NCBI RefSeq assembly: GCF_009796745.1
Contig: NZ_CP047024.1
Span: 372,001-436,000, forward strand
DNA length: 64,000 bases
DNA from: Paraglaciecola sp. L1A13
GTDB lineage: Bacteria; Pseudomonadota; Gammaproteobacteria; Enterobacterales; Alteromonadaceae
Direction of reading: 5' to 3'
The notes under the pieces are model-generated. The model made no database searches and was not told the DNA's origin. It saw nothing but the letters and a program-made list of their open reading frames with translations. Made by a program: the position numbers and the translations under genes. Positions 1 to 7,752 of this stretch are shown piece by piece; position 1 is the stretch's first letter; each line of letters starts with the position of its first letter.

Positions 1-1
1 G

Positions 2-352
2 GGGCAAGTGTTGCTATTGTCGGGGATTTTGATCATAGGCGGGTTGCCTTTTTGCTTGCTGGGCCTAACGCTTGGCTTGTTGCTTAAAGCTGAAAGCGCC
101 CCTGCGGTAGTGAATGTCATATATTTGCCTTTGTCGTTCCTTTCAGGTTTGTGGGTACCACTAAGCCTCTTGCCGAGTTACCTACAGTCCTTTGCCCAGT
201 TCTTACCCCCCTACCATTTGTCACAGTTAGCACTAAAAGTGGTGGGACAAGACGCTGGTGGTTCTGTCGTACAACATCTGCTTATACTCGTGATATTCTC
301 AATATTATTTTTCGCATCGGCTATATTAGCGATGAAGAAAAAAACAGCATAA
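2..352 (+). CDS. ABC-2 type transporter permease, C-terminal part
   Basis: The reading frame is open from the window edge and ends at 352, so the N-terminal part lies outside. About 116 residues are visible. They hold three hydrophobic segments: one at the start (LLLLSGILIIGG onward), one around VVNVIYLPLSFLSGLWVPLS, and a last one (LLILVIFSILFFASAIL) before a lysine-rich tail. The FLSGLWVPLSLLPSYLQ stretch resembles the C-terminal half of ABC-2 exporter permeases. A kinase/regulator pair follows after 49 bases, an arrangement typical of exporters controlled by a DesKR/LiaRS-type system. Substrate unknown. An internal GTG at 8 is not a likely true start. Confidence 0.75.
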   Translation, partial: GQVLLLSGILIIGGLPFCLLGLTLGLLLKAESAPAVVNVIYLPLSFLSGLWVPLSLLPSYLQSFAQFLPPYHLSQLALKVVGQDAGGSVVQHLLILVIFSILFFASAILAMKKKTA

Positions 353-401
353 ATAGAATAAAAATAAACGGATTGAGCGAACATACAAGGAAATAGCACG
401 G

Positions 402-1550
402 GTGAATAAAGTACTGCGAAAATTAGATAATTGGTTATTGCCCAGAAACTTAAGCGAACCAATGACGCCTTATTTACTGTTAATTTACTTGCCGTTCTTT
501 TTTGTGCCAGTTGCCATGACTTATCAACAGCCCTTAGAGCTATTATGGTCTGCACTGGCTACTTTGGCATTCTTATTGGTGTACTTTCGTTGCTACTGGG
601 CACCCAACCACCAGCTTATTCACCATATTATCGCCATTCTGGTAATCGGCAGCGTAGCGGCTTTGCTTAGCCCAACCGCCAACACATTTTTCATCTATGC
701 CGGGGCAATGTGTAGTCGATTAAAATCAGTCAAATTTGCTGTTACCATTATATTTGGCATATTGCTTTGGATGGTGGCGATAAGCTTTGTATTCAAATTA
801 AGTGTGTATTTTTATGTTCCAGGCTTGACCTTTACCGCCATCATCGGGCTGATGAATACCTACCAATATGCGCTGCAACAAAACAAGCAAGCATTGATAT
901 TATCGCGCAAAGAAACCCAGCGCCTTGCTAAGGTAGCAGAGCGTGAGCGTATCGCTCGAGACCTGCATGACTTAATCGGCCACACGTTTTCGGTTATCAC
1001 CATAAAGGCGGATTTAGCTGGTCGTTTGTTAGATAAAGACCTTGCTAAAGCCCGGGTTGAAATAAAGCAACTGGAAGATATTGCAAGAGATGCCCTTAGC
1101 CAAGTTCGTGAGGTGGTATCGGGTTACCGCACCAGTGATCTACTCAGTGAATTGGCTAATGCGAAAAACGTTTTTGCGGGTGTCGATATTGATTTTACCT
1201 ACCATTTTGACAATCTAGATGAGCAGCACATCGATTTAGTCTCATCTGCTAATAAAGAATTAGCCATCGTATTACGCGAGCTCGTGACCAATATACTTCG
1301 CCATGCTAAGGCCAGCAACGTATCGGTGACGCTAAAGAAGGTCAATGAACAGATAGTATTGACTGTTCATGATGATGGCCAAGGTTTTGAACAAACATCC
1401 CGCAGTGGATTTGGCATTCAAGGCATTGAAGAACGTATACGTCAGCTTGGCGGTTCGGTGCAGATAAAAAGTGGCGGTGGATTCAAGGGCACGCTAACTG
1501 AAATAGTGCTACCCATAAGCGAAAGAGAACCCCTTTATGCAACAAATTAA
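402..1550 (+). CDS. DesK/NarX-type sensor histidine kinase
   Basis: A 382-residue membrane sensor kinase. Residues about 22-155 hold four to five hydrophobic segments with almost no periplasmic domain, suggesting it senses a membrane or intramembrane signal. The HisKA_3 dimerisation motif RDLHDLIGH places the phospho-accepting His near residue 189. It is followed by an ATPase domain with an N-box (RELVTNILRHA) and G-boxes (DDGQGF, GFGIQGIEERI). The start is GTG at 402, with an AAGGA element about 10 bases upstream. The 3' end overlaps the response regulator by 14 bases, so the two are surely co-translated. Family membership is firm; the signal is unknown, and the ABC permease upstream is the likely target or partner. 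Confidence 0.9.
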   Translation: MNKVLRKLDNWLLPRNLSEPMTPYLLLIYLPFFFVPVAMTYQQPLELLWSALATLAFLLVYFRCYWAPNHQLIHHIIAILVIGSVAALLSPTANTFFIYAGAMCSRLKSVKFAVTIIFGILLWMVAISFVFKLSVYFYVPGLTFTAIIGLMNTYQYALQQNKQALILSRKETQRLAKVAERERIARDLHDLIGHTFSVITIKADLAGRLLDKDLAKARVEIKQLEDIARDALSQVREVVSGYRTSDLLSELANAKNVFAGVDIDFTYHFDNLDEQHIDLVSSANKELAIVLRELVTNILRHAKASNVSVTLKKVNEQIVLTVHDDGQGFEQTSRSGFGIQGIEERIRQLGGSVQIKSGGGFKGTLTEIVLPISEREPLYATN

Positions 1551-2154
1551 TATCTTACTGGCAGAAGACCAAACCATGTTGCGTAACGCCCTAGCGACTA
1601 TTTTGGATTTGGAAGATAACTTACAGGTAGTGCATAGCTGCGCGACAGGCAAACTGGCCTTTGATTACATGCAATCCCTCAGCGGCCAAAAAGTGGATAT
1701 TGTGCTTAGCGATATTGAAATGCCAGATATGACAGGGTTAGAGCTCGCCCAGCATCTTTATGAATCAAAAGCCCAATGCAAAGTCATTATTTTAACGACG
1801 TTCGCCAGAAGTGGGTATTTGCGCCGGGCAATGGACTCAGGGGTGAAAGGCTATTTATTAAAAGATTCACCGTCAGATGAACTCATAAAGGCAATTCACA
1901 AAGTGCAGCAAGGGGGTAGCGCCATTGCACCAGAGCTGATGGTCGAGTCATGGATGGAAAAAGATCCGCTGTCAGACAAAGAGCGGCACGCCCTACGCCT
2001 AGCCAAAGAAGGATTGTCTACCGACGAAATTGCCAGCAAATTGTTCCTATCAGCAGGGACAGTACGAAACTATTTATCTTCTGCAAGCAGTAAGTTAAAT
2101 GCTAAAAATCGAATTGAAGCGGCGCGCATCGCCCATCAAAATGGTTGGTTATAA
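1537..2154 (+). CDS. NarL/LuxR-type response regulator
   Basis: A 205-residue cytoplasmic DNA-binding regulator. The N-terminal receiver has an acidic pocket (AED near residues 9-11) and the phospho-acceptor Asp59 in VLSDIEMPD, followed by a conserved Thr (LTTF) and Lys (LLKDSP). The C-terminal LuxR-type helix-turn-helix covers about residues 144-205, with GLSTDEIASKLFLSAGTVRNYL as the HTH core. Its start overlaps the upstream kinase gene, which marks it as the cognate partner of that DesK-like sensor. By analogy with DesR and LiaR it probably controls the neighbouring ABC exporter; that target is inferred. Confidence 0.92.
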   Translation: MQQINILLAEDQTMLRNALATILDLEDNLQVVHSCATGKLAFDYMQSLSGQKVDIVLSDIEMPDMTGLELAQHLYESKAQCKVIILTTFARSGYLRRAMDSGVKGYLLKDSPSDELIKAIHKVQQGGSAIAPELMVESWMEKDPLSDKERHALRLAKEGLSTDEIASKLFLSAGTVRNYLSSASSKLNAKNRIEAARIAHQNGWL

Positions 2155-2570
2155 ATGCCGAGACATCTGCCTTATGTCACGAATATAATGGCGCCATACT
2201 GCATTTAATTACAGGAAGTAGAGGTCTACCGATTTAGGGTGATCCTGACCAGTAACAGATGATTGTCGGTCGTTAATCCTCCCAAAAAAGTCCCTAAATG
2301 ACGCACTGACTTGGCGCGCCAGTAAATTGTCTAAAGCGCAGGTAATGCGACAACAGCGAGTGGAAAATTTTACATTTGGCTTTCGCATAATTTTCAAGTC
2401 TCCGAGTACAATACTACACTTTTTTTTGTCTTCCTTAACGTTAAATCCATGCAGCACAAGGCTTGGTGGGTAATTGATGATTATATTTTTTTCGGGCCTG
2501 AAATTTGCTCTTATTATTTTGTTATTTGAGTAGAAGTTGTTATCCACAATTTACCTATTAAGGAATCTTT
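2155..2570. other. Intergenic region, 416 bases
   Basis: No convincing gene was found. A 112-codon frame runs on the minus strand (2547-2209), but it has no family resemblance, no good ribosome-binding site and odd composition. The last bases carry AAGGA 8 bases before the ATG at 2571. A promoter for that gene should lie here, but no clear -35/-10 pair stood out. Confidence 0.5.
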
Positions 2571-3065
2571 ATGAGCGAAGTCATTACAGGTCTATTTGAA
2601 AAATCAATCGATGCTAGCACGGCCATTTTCAACCTAGAGAAAATGGGAATTCGGGAGTCGGACATCAGTATTGTAGCGAACGATTCATATTCTAAAGAAG
2701 ATTTTGCCGTTGACGAAGGCAGTAAAGCGGCAGAAGGCGGCATCATAGGCGCGGCCTCCACAGGTGTGCTAGCGGCTGTTGTTGCCGGATTTACAGCAGT
2801 AGGTGCGGTGGCCACAGGCGGTAGCGGATTATTAGTCGCGGGCCCATTGGTGGCGGCTTTGGCCGCAGGCGGTGCTGGTGCAGCGGCGGGCGGAACGATT
2901 GGTGCAATCATAGGTGCATTTATTCCTGAGCACGAAATTAAATACTATCAAGATGCAATCGACAAAGGTTCTATTTTGGTTGGTGTTAAGTACACCAGTG
3001 AGAATAAAGATGATATCAAAAAGATATTAGAGACAGCCGGTGCCGATAAGGTGTCTACAGCATAA
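2571..3065 (+). CDS. General-stress-protein-like glycine-rich membrane protein
   Basis: A 164-residue protein. Residues 1-45 form an alpha/beta start (VITGLFEKSIDASTAIFNLE) resembling the general stress protein 17M/YflT-like domain, which reads as a mixed fold handling paired cysteine-free subunits. Residues about 58-122 are a long Gly/Ala-rich hydrophobic stretch with GAxxG repeats, typical of glycine-zipper membrane segments. The C-terminus (YYQDAIDKGSILVGV then a charged helix) closes the domain. It starts at ATG 2571 after AAGGA. It is followed by an inverted repeat at 3088-3109 and by a YqjD-like protein, so both may be stationary-phase or envelope-stress proteins. The function is not established. 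Confidence 0.6.
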   Translation: MSEVITGLFEKSIDASTAIFNLEKMGIRESDISIVANDSYSKEDFAVDEGSKAAEGGIIGAASTGVLAAVVAGFTAVGAVATGGSGLLVAGPLVAALAAGGAGAAAGGTIGAIIGAFIPEHEIKYYQDAIDKGSILVGVKYTSENKDDIKKILETAGADKVSTA

Positions 3066-3087
3066 GGCTTCTTCAATCGAACAAGTA

Positions 3088-3117
3088 AATGGCAGCGGAC
3101 ACTGCCATTCACTTTTC
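3088..3117 (+). terminator. Hairpin after stress-type gene
   Basis: AATGGCAG and CTGCCATT form perfect 8-base arms around a 6-base loop (3088-3109), followed by a weak CACTTTTC tail. It lies 23 bases after the stop of the upstream gene and probably acts as its terminator. Confidence 0.6.
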
Positions 3118-3239
3118 ATCAGGCTTAAGTCCATCTGGGACATCTTTTTTAAACATTCAAGAGGCTCAGAACTAACCGGCTTGAGTCGCATATTGAACAC
3201 GTTATATAGGTGATTTACACACACTATTGGAGAGAAGAA

Positions 3240-3521
3240 ATGAATAATTCAGTTGATGCAAATAACCATGTGTCTCCAACCATAGCGGACACATTGAGTG
3301 AAACAGACAAACAGAATTTACACCAAGCGGCACAACCTACTGGTGACCAACGTCAAGGTAGCGGCTCGCGCCGTCGGATGTTAGCGGGCAAAGGAGTGGA
3401 GATTGCTAATCGCTGGCAACAATCCAATCTAAGGCACCATATTCAGGAGCATCCTGTTCGGTCTGCGGGTTTAGTGCTACTGAGTGGCATATTAATTCGC
3501 TCATTGCTTAGCCGTAAATAA
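3240..3521 (+). CDS. ElaB/YqjD/DUF883-like tail-anchored protein
   Basis: A 93-residue protein with a hydrophilic, Gln/Arg-rich N-terminal two-thirds and one C-terminal hydrophobic helix ending LLSRK. The segment IQEHPVRSAGLVLLSGILI resembles the C-terminal signature of the ElaB/YqjD family (VREHPWxSVGIAAGVGLLLG), whose members are anchored in the inner membrane and bind stationary-phase ribosomes. The canonical glycine zipper is only partly kept, so this is a divergent member. The start at 3240 is preferred over an upstream in-frame ATG at 3210 because GGAGAGAAG lies immediately before it. It follows the stress-type protein on the same strand. Confidence 0.6.
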   Translation: MNNSVDANNHVSPTIADTLSETDKQNLHQAAQPTGDQRQGSGSRRRMLAGKGVEIANRWQQSNLRHHIQEHPVRSAGLVLLSGILIRSLLSRK

Positions 3522-3600
3522 GTTAGTGTTTAGCTTGGGCAACTCAGTAGGGAGTCTATTCCTAAAACATTGGTTTTAAAGCTAAGGGAATAATCGAATG

Positions 3601-3632
3601 ATAGGGCTGAATTTTTCAGCCCTATTTATATT
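3601..3632 (+). terminator. Rho-independent terminator
   Basis: ATAGGGCTGA and TCAGCCCTAT form perfect 10-base arms around an ATTTT loop, followed by TTATATT. It lies 80 bases downstream of the YqjD-like gene. Confidence 0.8.
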
Positions 3633-3723
3633 CTGAAATCCAATCTAGGTCACCGCCCTGTATTACCAAAATACTGATGATGATTTTTAAGTGTACAGTG
3701 GCTGTATCAATGGAGCCTCCACG

Positions 3724-4052
3724 TTATCTGCTGAGATTGGCCTAGCAATACTCAAGAACATGGGAGTGCGTTACTTTATGCAGATAAGATTAATTAAGGG
3801 GACGACCCGATAACGCTTGAAGAATTGCCTGAAGAATACCTTGCACTTGTAGACCCATTACCTTAGTCAGCTTTGGCGATTGAAAATAAAAAGTCATTAG
3901 GCAAAGTGGATCTTGAGATGCAAAAACTCATCTCAACGGCTTTAGCGTAAAGTAAAGATAATGTGAGTTAAGCGGCCAAGTAGTTAGGTATGTCTCGAGC
4001 CACTCTGCATCGTAAACAACCAGCCAATTACGTTACAAGTTTTTCATCTTGA
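3724..4052 (+). pseudogene. Remnant of a sigma54-dependent activator (AcoR-like), C-terminal part
   Basis: This apparently intergenic stretch translates into a recognisable fragment. In the frame of 3774, read-through of stops gives LYADKIN-stop-GDDPITLEELPEEY, then LEMQKLISTALA-stop-SKDNVS-stop-AAK-stop-LGMSRATLHRK. These match the end of the AAA+ domain and the Fis-type helix-turn-helix that close sigma54 enhancer-binding proteins. Just upstream, in the frame of 3724, LSAEIGLAILKNM resembles the segment before the WPGNVREL motif, so a frameshift or small deletion lies near 3770. At least five in-frame stops are present, and no AAA+ ATPase core remains. AcoR-type activators often control alcohol and aldehyde oxidation genes, which fits the following cluster. 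The gene is clearly dead; the exact family is inferred. Confidence 0.72.
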
Positions 4053-4274
4053 TACCCATTTAATTTCAATTTGTCTTAAGTTGATTTATCCACCTTCAAG
4101 TTTTTTAACTCTCCAAAATAAACCTCTTTATTTCAGTAAATTAACATTTATTTTACGTTAGCATGTATCCTGCTTTCCTGTATCTAAATAATTAGAAGCA
4201 AATTGGGGTCTCGATTTATGTCTGATATAGGCCCGACCTAAAAAATACTAAAGATTACGCAAGCTGAGAAAGAT

Positions 4275-4781
4275 ATGAAAAATTTAAAAGCTTCATCGTT
4301 ATCAAACGACTTCAATGCAGGTAAAGTTTATCGCTGCGAGTTTTTGCGTATGGTCGCAACACTCGTGATTGTAGCGCAAGCTACGCTTTTTCTGAGCGCG
4401 GCTCAAGCGCAAACCCCGTCGTCTGAAGAATACGATTACGTAGTAATTGGTTCGGACTCCGCTGGCTGTGCTATACCGGCTCGTTTCCTTGAATATGCCG
4501 CCAACAACCTTCTGATACTGGAAGCGGATCCTACCATTCAGACTGGCGAAGAAATAAAAGCCTACATAAATAAGTATATTCAAACCATCTATCACCCAGT
4601 CGGAACGTGCAAAATGGGTAATGATGAGATGGCGGTTGTCGATCATGAACTACGTGTACATGGCATCGATGGACTGCGCGTCGCTGACGCGTCGATCATG
4701 CCGACAATCATAAATGCCAATACCAACGCATCTACCATCATGATTGGTGAGAAATGTGCAGATTTAATTCGCAGGGCATAA
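4275..4781 (+). pseudogene. GMC alcohol dehydrogenase with large in-frame internal deletion
   Basis: A 168-codon open frame that joins the two ends of a GMC-family flavoprotein, normally about 530-560 residues. The N-terminal part has a signal-like hydrophobic stretch, then [16 protein letters not shown]. This is the FAD-binding Rossmann loop with its second Gly replaced by Asp (GSDSAG instead of GxGxxG). After LILEADPT the sequence jumps, at about 4533-4555, to the C-terminal domain: [22 protein letters not shown] and [17 protein letters not shown], which holds the family's active-site His region. Roughly 400 residues, including most of the substrate domain, are missing. It cannot be a normal oxidoreductase. 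Relatives such as AlkJ oxidise alcohols, matching the downstream acyl-CoA synthetase and aldehyde dehydrogenase remnant. Confidence 0.85.
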
Positions 4782-4810
4782 CGTCTGCAAAACCCTTGCT
4801 CAACTACTAC

Positions 4811-4948
4811 TTTATTAGGGTTGCGGCAATGGTACTCGTATTGGGTAATGCCGTTTCATAAGGCGTATGTGCTGGGAAATACCCTTTGGTCACAGCCAAT
4901 AATCATTTAAATAAATACCTGTACGGGAATGCTTTAAATAACAAGTAA
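4811..4948 (+). pseudogene. Possible short coding remnant
   Basis: One frame reads FIRVAAMVLVLGNAVS, a stop at 4859, then GVCAGKYPLVTANNHLNKYL and so on to a stop at 4946. The first part looks like a signal peptide and the whole resembles decayed coding sequence rather than a promoter region. The family is not recognised. Given decayed genes on both sides, a lost member of the same catabolic cluster is plausible. Confidence 0.3.
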
Positions 4949-4980
4949 AACCCCGTCGATTCATTAATAGGAGAGCCGCA

Positions 4981-6615
4981 ATGCTAGGACAAATGATGGA
5001 GATGCCGCTAACAATCGGCAGCCTTATTGAACATGCCGAGCGTTATCACCCAAAAACCGAAATAATATCGGTTGAAACTTCCGGCGAACGGACCACCAGT
5101 AATTGGAAAGAAGTGGGACAACATGCCCGTATGCTTGCTTCAGCGTTAGGCAAGCTTGGTATTGCTAATGGTGATCGTTGTGCAACGATTGCGTGGAATA
5201 ATCGACGTCATCTTGAAAGTTACTTTGGCATTTCGGGCGGCGGTATGGTGTGCCACACCATCAATCCACGCCTTGCTCCAGAACAGCTTACGTTTGTGGC
5301 TAACGATGCGCAAGACAAGGTATTGTTTTTTGAACAGTCCTTTTTACCGGTAATCGAAAAAATTCATACTTTGTTAGAAACGGTGCAATATTTTGTTGTT
5401 ATGGGCCCTCGGGATGACGCCGCCGCACAAAGTATCCCAGGATTACTGTTTTACGATGATCTATTAGAAACCGGTGAGGCAGATGCGCCTTGGCCCGATG
5501 TAGACGAACGTGCAGCATCAAGTCTGTGTTATACCTCTGGTACAACTGGCGAGCCCAAAGGGGTTCTTTATTCACATCGGTCTACGCTATTGCACACGCT
5601 TGTGGGTAATCAGCCTGATGGCATTGCGCTGTCAGCGCAAGATACGGTTTTACCTGTGGTTCCAATGTTCCATGTGAATGCATGGGGAGTGCCGTATATC
5701 GCGGCTGCTAACGGTTGTAAGCTTGTGCTTCCGGGTCCTAATCTTGACGGCGAAAGCATCTTGGCCTTGATTGATGAGACCAAAACAACCATGGCATTGG
5801 GTGTACCGACAATCTGGATGAATCTACTTACGGCGCTTGAGGCATCAGAGTCCACATTACCTAGCCTGAAGCGAACTGTGGTCGGTGGGGCACCATTGCC
5901 ACCATCAATGATCCCCAAATTCGCTGCTTACGGAGTGGAGTTACTCCATGCTTGGGGTATGACTGAAACCTCACCTGTTGCCACAATAAACCAATTTCTA
6001 CAACGCCACAGTGTTCTGTCTGACTCAGAAAAGACCGAGCTACGCACTAATCAAGGCAGACCCTTATTTGGTGTCGATTTACGTTTGCTGGATGAAAACA
6101 AACAGTTACTGCCACACGATGGTAAGACGCAAGGTGATCTTCAAGTACGCGGTCACTGGGTCGTTAAACGCTATTTTGGTAAAGATAGTGACGCGTTAAC
6201 TGATGATGGCTGGTTCGATACCGGTGATGTTTCAACGATCGATGAAGACGGCTATATGGTTATTCGCGATAGATCCAAAGACATTATTAAGTCAGGTGGT
6301 GAATGGATATCAACAGTCGAATTAGAAAATATAGCCATTGCTCATCCTCATATCGTTAATGCCGCTGCCGTTGCTGCTCGCCATGAGTTGTGGGATGAAC
6401 GTCCCATTGTTGTTGCGGTAAAAGCGCCAAATACCTCTCCTGTTGAAGCCGATATATTGGCGTTCTACAAAGGCAAAATTCAATCATGGCAGATCCCTGA
6501 TGCTGTTATTTTTGTCGACACATTGCCTATAGGTGCCACTGGGAAAGTGCAAAAAGTTGAACTGCGTAAACAGTTTGGTGAACACCTTATAGAAAAAGGA
6601 AAAAACAATGCTTAA
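4981..6615 (+). CDS. Medium/long-chain fatty-acyl-CoA synthetase (AlkK-like)
   Basis: A 544-residue, full-length AMP-forming ligase that activates a fatty acid with ATP and CoA. Visible motifs are the P-loop YTSGTTGEPKG (about 184-194), the acyl-pocket region GVPTIWMNLL, HAWGMTETSP (about 323-332), the adenylate motif GWFDTGDV (about 411-418) with the hinge RDRSKDIIKSGGEWIS, and the C-terminal catalytic Lys in GATGKVQK (about residue 525). The start follows a GGAGAG site 7 bases upstream. It is intact although its neighbours, a GMC dehydrogenase and an aldehyde dehydrogenase, are both broken. It overlaps the first codons of the aldehyde dehydrogenase remnant by 8 bases, so an operon alcohol to aldehyde to acid to acyl-CoA once existed. 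Confidence 0.9.
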   Translation: MLGQMMEMPLTIGSLIEHAERYHPKTEIISVETSGERTTSNWKEVGQHARMLASALGKLGIANGDRCATIAWNNRRHLESYFGISGGGMVCHTINPRLAPEQLTFVANDAQDKVLFFEQSFLPVIEKIHTLLETVQYFVVMGPRDDAAAQSIPGLLFYDDLLETGEADAPWPDVDERAASSLCYTSGTTGEPKGVLYSHRSTLLHTLVGNQPDGIALSAQDTVLPVVPMFHVNAWGVPYIAAANGCKLVLPGPNLDGESILALIDETKTTMALGVPTIWMNLLTALEASESTLPSLKRTVVGGAPLPPSMIPKFAAYGVELLHAWGMTETSPVATINQFLQRHSVLSDSEKTELRTNQGRPLFGVDLRLLDENKQLLPHDGKTQGDLQVRGHWVVKRYFGKDSDALTDDGWFDTGDVSTIDEDGYMVIRDRSKDIIKSGGEWISTVELENIAIAHPHIVNAAAVAARHELWDERPIVVAVKAPNTSPVEADILAFYKGKIQSWQIPDAVIFVDTLPIGATGKVQKVELRKQFGEHLIEKGKNNA

Positions 6616-7533
6616 TACGGCAATTAAAGATGATGTCTTTCCCGAAGCCCCACGTAATATTCCGTTGGATCAGGCGCTTGCTGAGCTATCCGCCGCCAAG
6701 GATTGAGCCGAAACCGCTAGTCGTATGAAAGGGATGCCTGAAGATTCCGCACTAGTTGGTGAAGAGTGGGTTTCTGGGCAATATCCGTTGATGTCTGCTG
6801 GTAATGGTTTAATACAGACATTATCGAAAATGGAAGGAAAGGGCTTTCTTTAATCGTTGAAAAAACGCCAAACTCAAAGCGGGCAAACTGCGTTACGAGT
6901 GCTACCACACACCATTTGGGATCATCTGCTTTTGTCTGGCGTTTCAGCAGAAGTTTGGATGGAAGATGGCGTTACCCTCGATAACCTTGCTCAGCACACA
7001 GCAAGCGCTTACAACACGCCCGCGAATCAACGCCATGGTAAAGTTGCGCTCGTTTTGGGGGCAGGCAATATTGCAGCAATTGCTCCGTTGGATGTATTGC
7101 ATAAAGTCTTTAGCGAACATCAGGTGCTTATTCTGAAGATGAAACCGGTGAATGAATATCTTACGGATTTTTTAAACGACACGTTTAAGCCTCTAAGTGA
7201 TATCAATGTATCGCGCATTGTTAAAGGCGGTGCCGATGTTGGCGGGTACCTATGTGAGCATGGTGACGTGGACGAAATCCATATCACAGGTTCTGGCGCA
7301 TCTCATGATGTGATTGTTTGGGGTGCAGGGGAAGAAGGTCAGCGTAACAAGGCGGTTGGAACGCCCAAGCTCGCTAAACCTATTACATCGGAACTGGGCG
7401 CGGTTTGCCCAACGATTGTTGCGCCAGGACCATGGACTGCCTCAGACTTAACGTTTCAAGCTGAGAATATCGCCACGCAAAAAATGCATAATTCTGGTTT
7501 TAACTACGTTGCCTGCCAGATGCTTATTTTGAA
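6608..7533 (+). pseudogene. Aldehyde dehydrogenase family, disrupted and truncated
   Basis: The frame begins with ATG 6608, overlapping the acyl-CoA synthetase end, and is broken by TGA at 6704 and TAA at 6851. It then stays open through recognisable family blocks: LPHTIWDHLLLSGVSAEVWM, GKVALVLGAGNIAAIAPLDV, VDEIHITGSG, KPITSELGAVCPTIVAPGPW and MHNSGFNYVACQ. In the last block the family consensus is GFNCVA, with the catalytic Cys; here the codon is TAC at 7505, one base from TGC. Homology ends around 7530, so some 200 C-terminal residues of a usual 550-580 are gone. The open tail to 7693 is unrelated. Three independent kinds of damage show the gene is dead. Confidence 0.85.
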
Positions 7534-7752
7534 ATTCTTATACCAATCAATTCTAACGCTGCTGAAGTGCATTTATGTATCTCACCACCGGGCAATAAAA
7601 ATTTCCGTTTCGGATACTGAGCAGTTTTTTGAAGTTGAAATATATTTTATAAAAATCTGGGATAGACGTAACGTAACAATATTGCATTTATAATCGAAGC
7701 TGAAACTATAGGTTATGTTATTGACAGTAACTGCATCTTTGTCGCTGTTAAT

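Noticed and set aside
2209..2547. 112-codon minus-strand frame in an intergenic region
   Set aside because: No family resemblance, no ribosome-binding site, and the composition looks non-coding.
2558..2911. Pro/Ala-rich minus-strand frame
   Set aside because: It is the mirror of the Gly/Ala-rich stress-protein gene on the plus strand, which has a ribosome-binding site and family features.
7534..7693. Open tail continuing the aldehyde dehydrogenase frame
   Set aside because: Sequence after about 7530 no longer resembles the family and has low-complexity hydrophobic content; taken as read-through into unrelated DNA.
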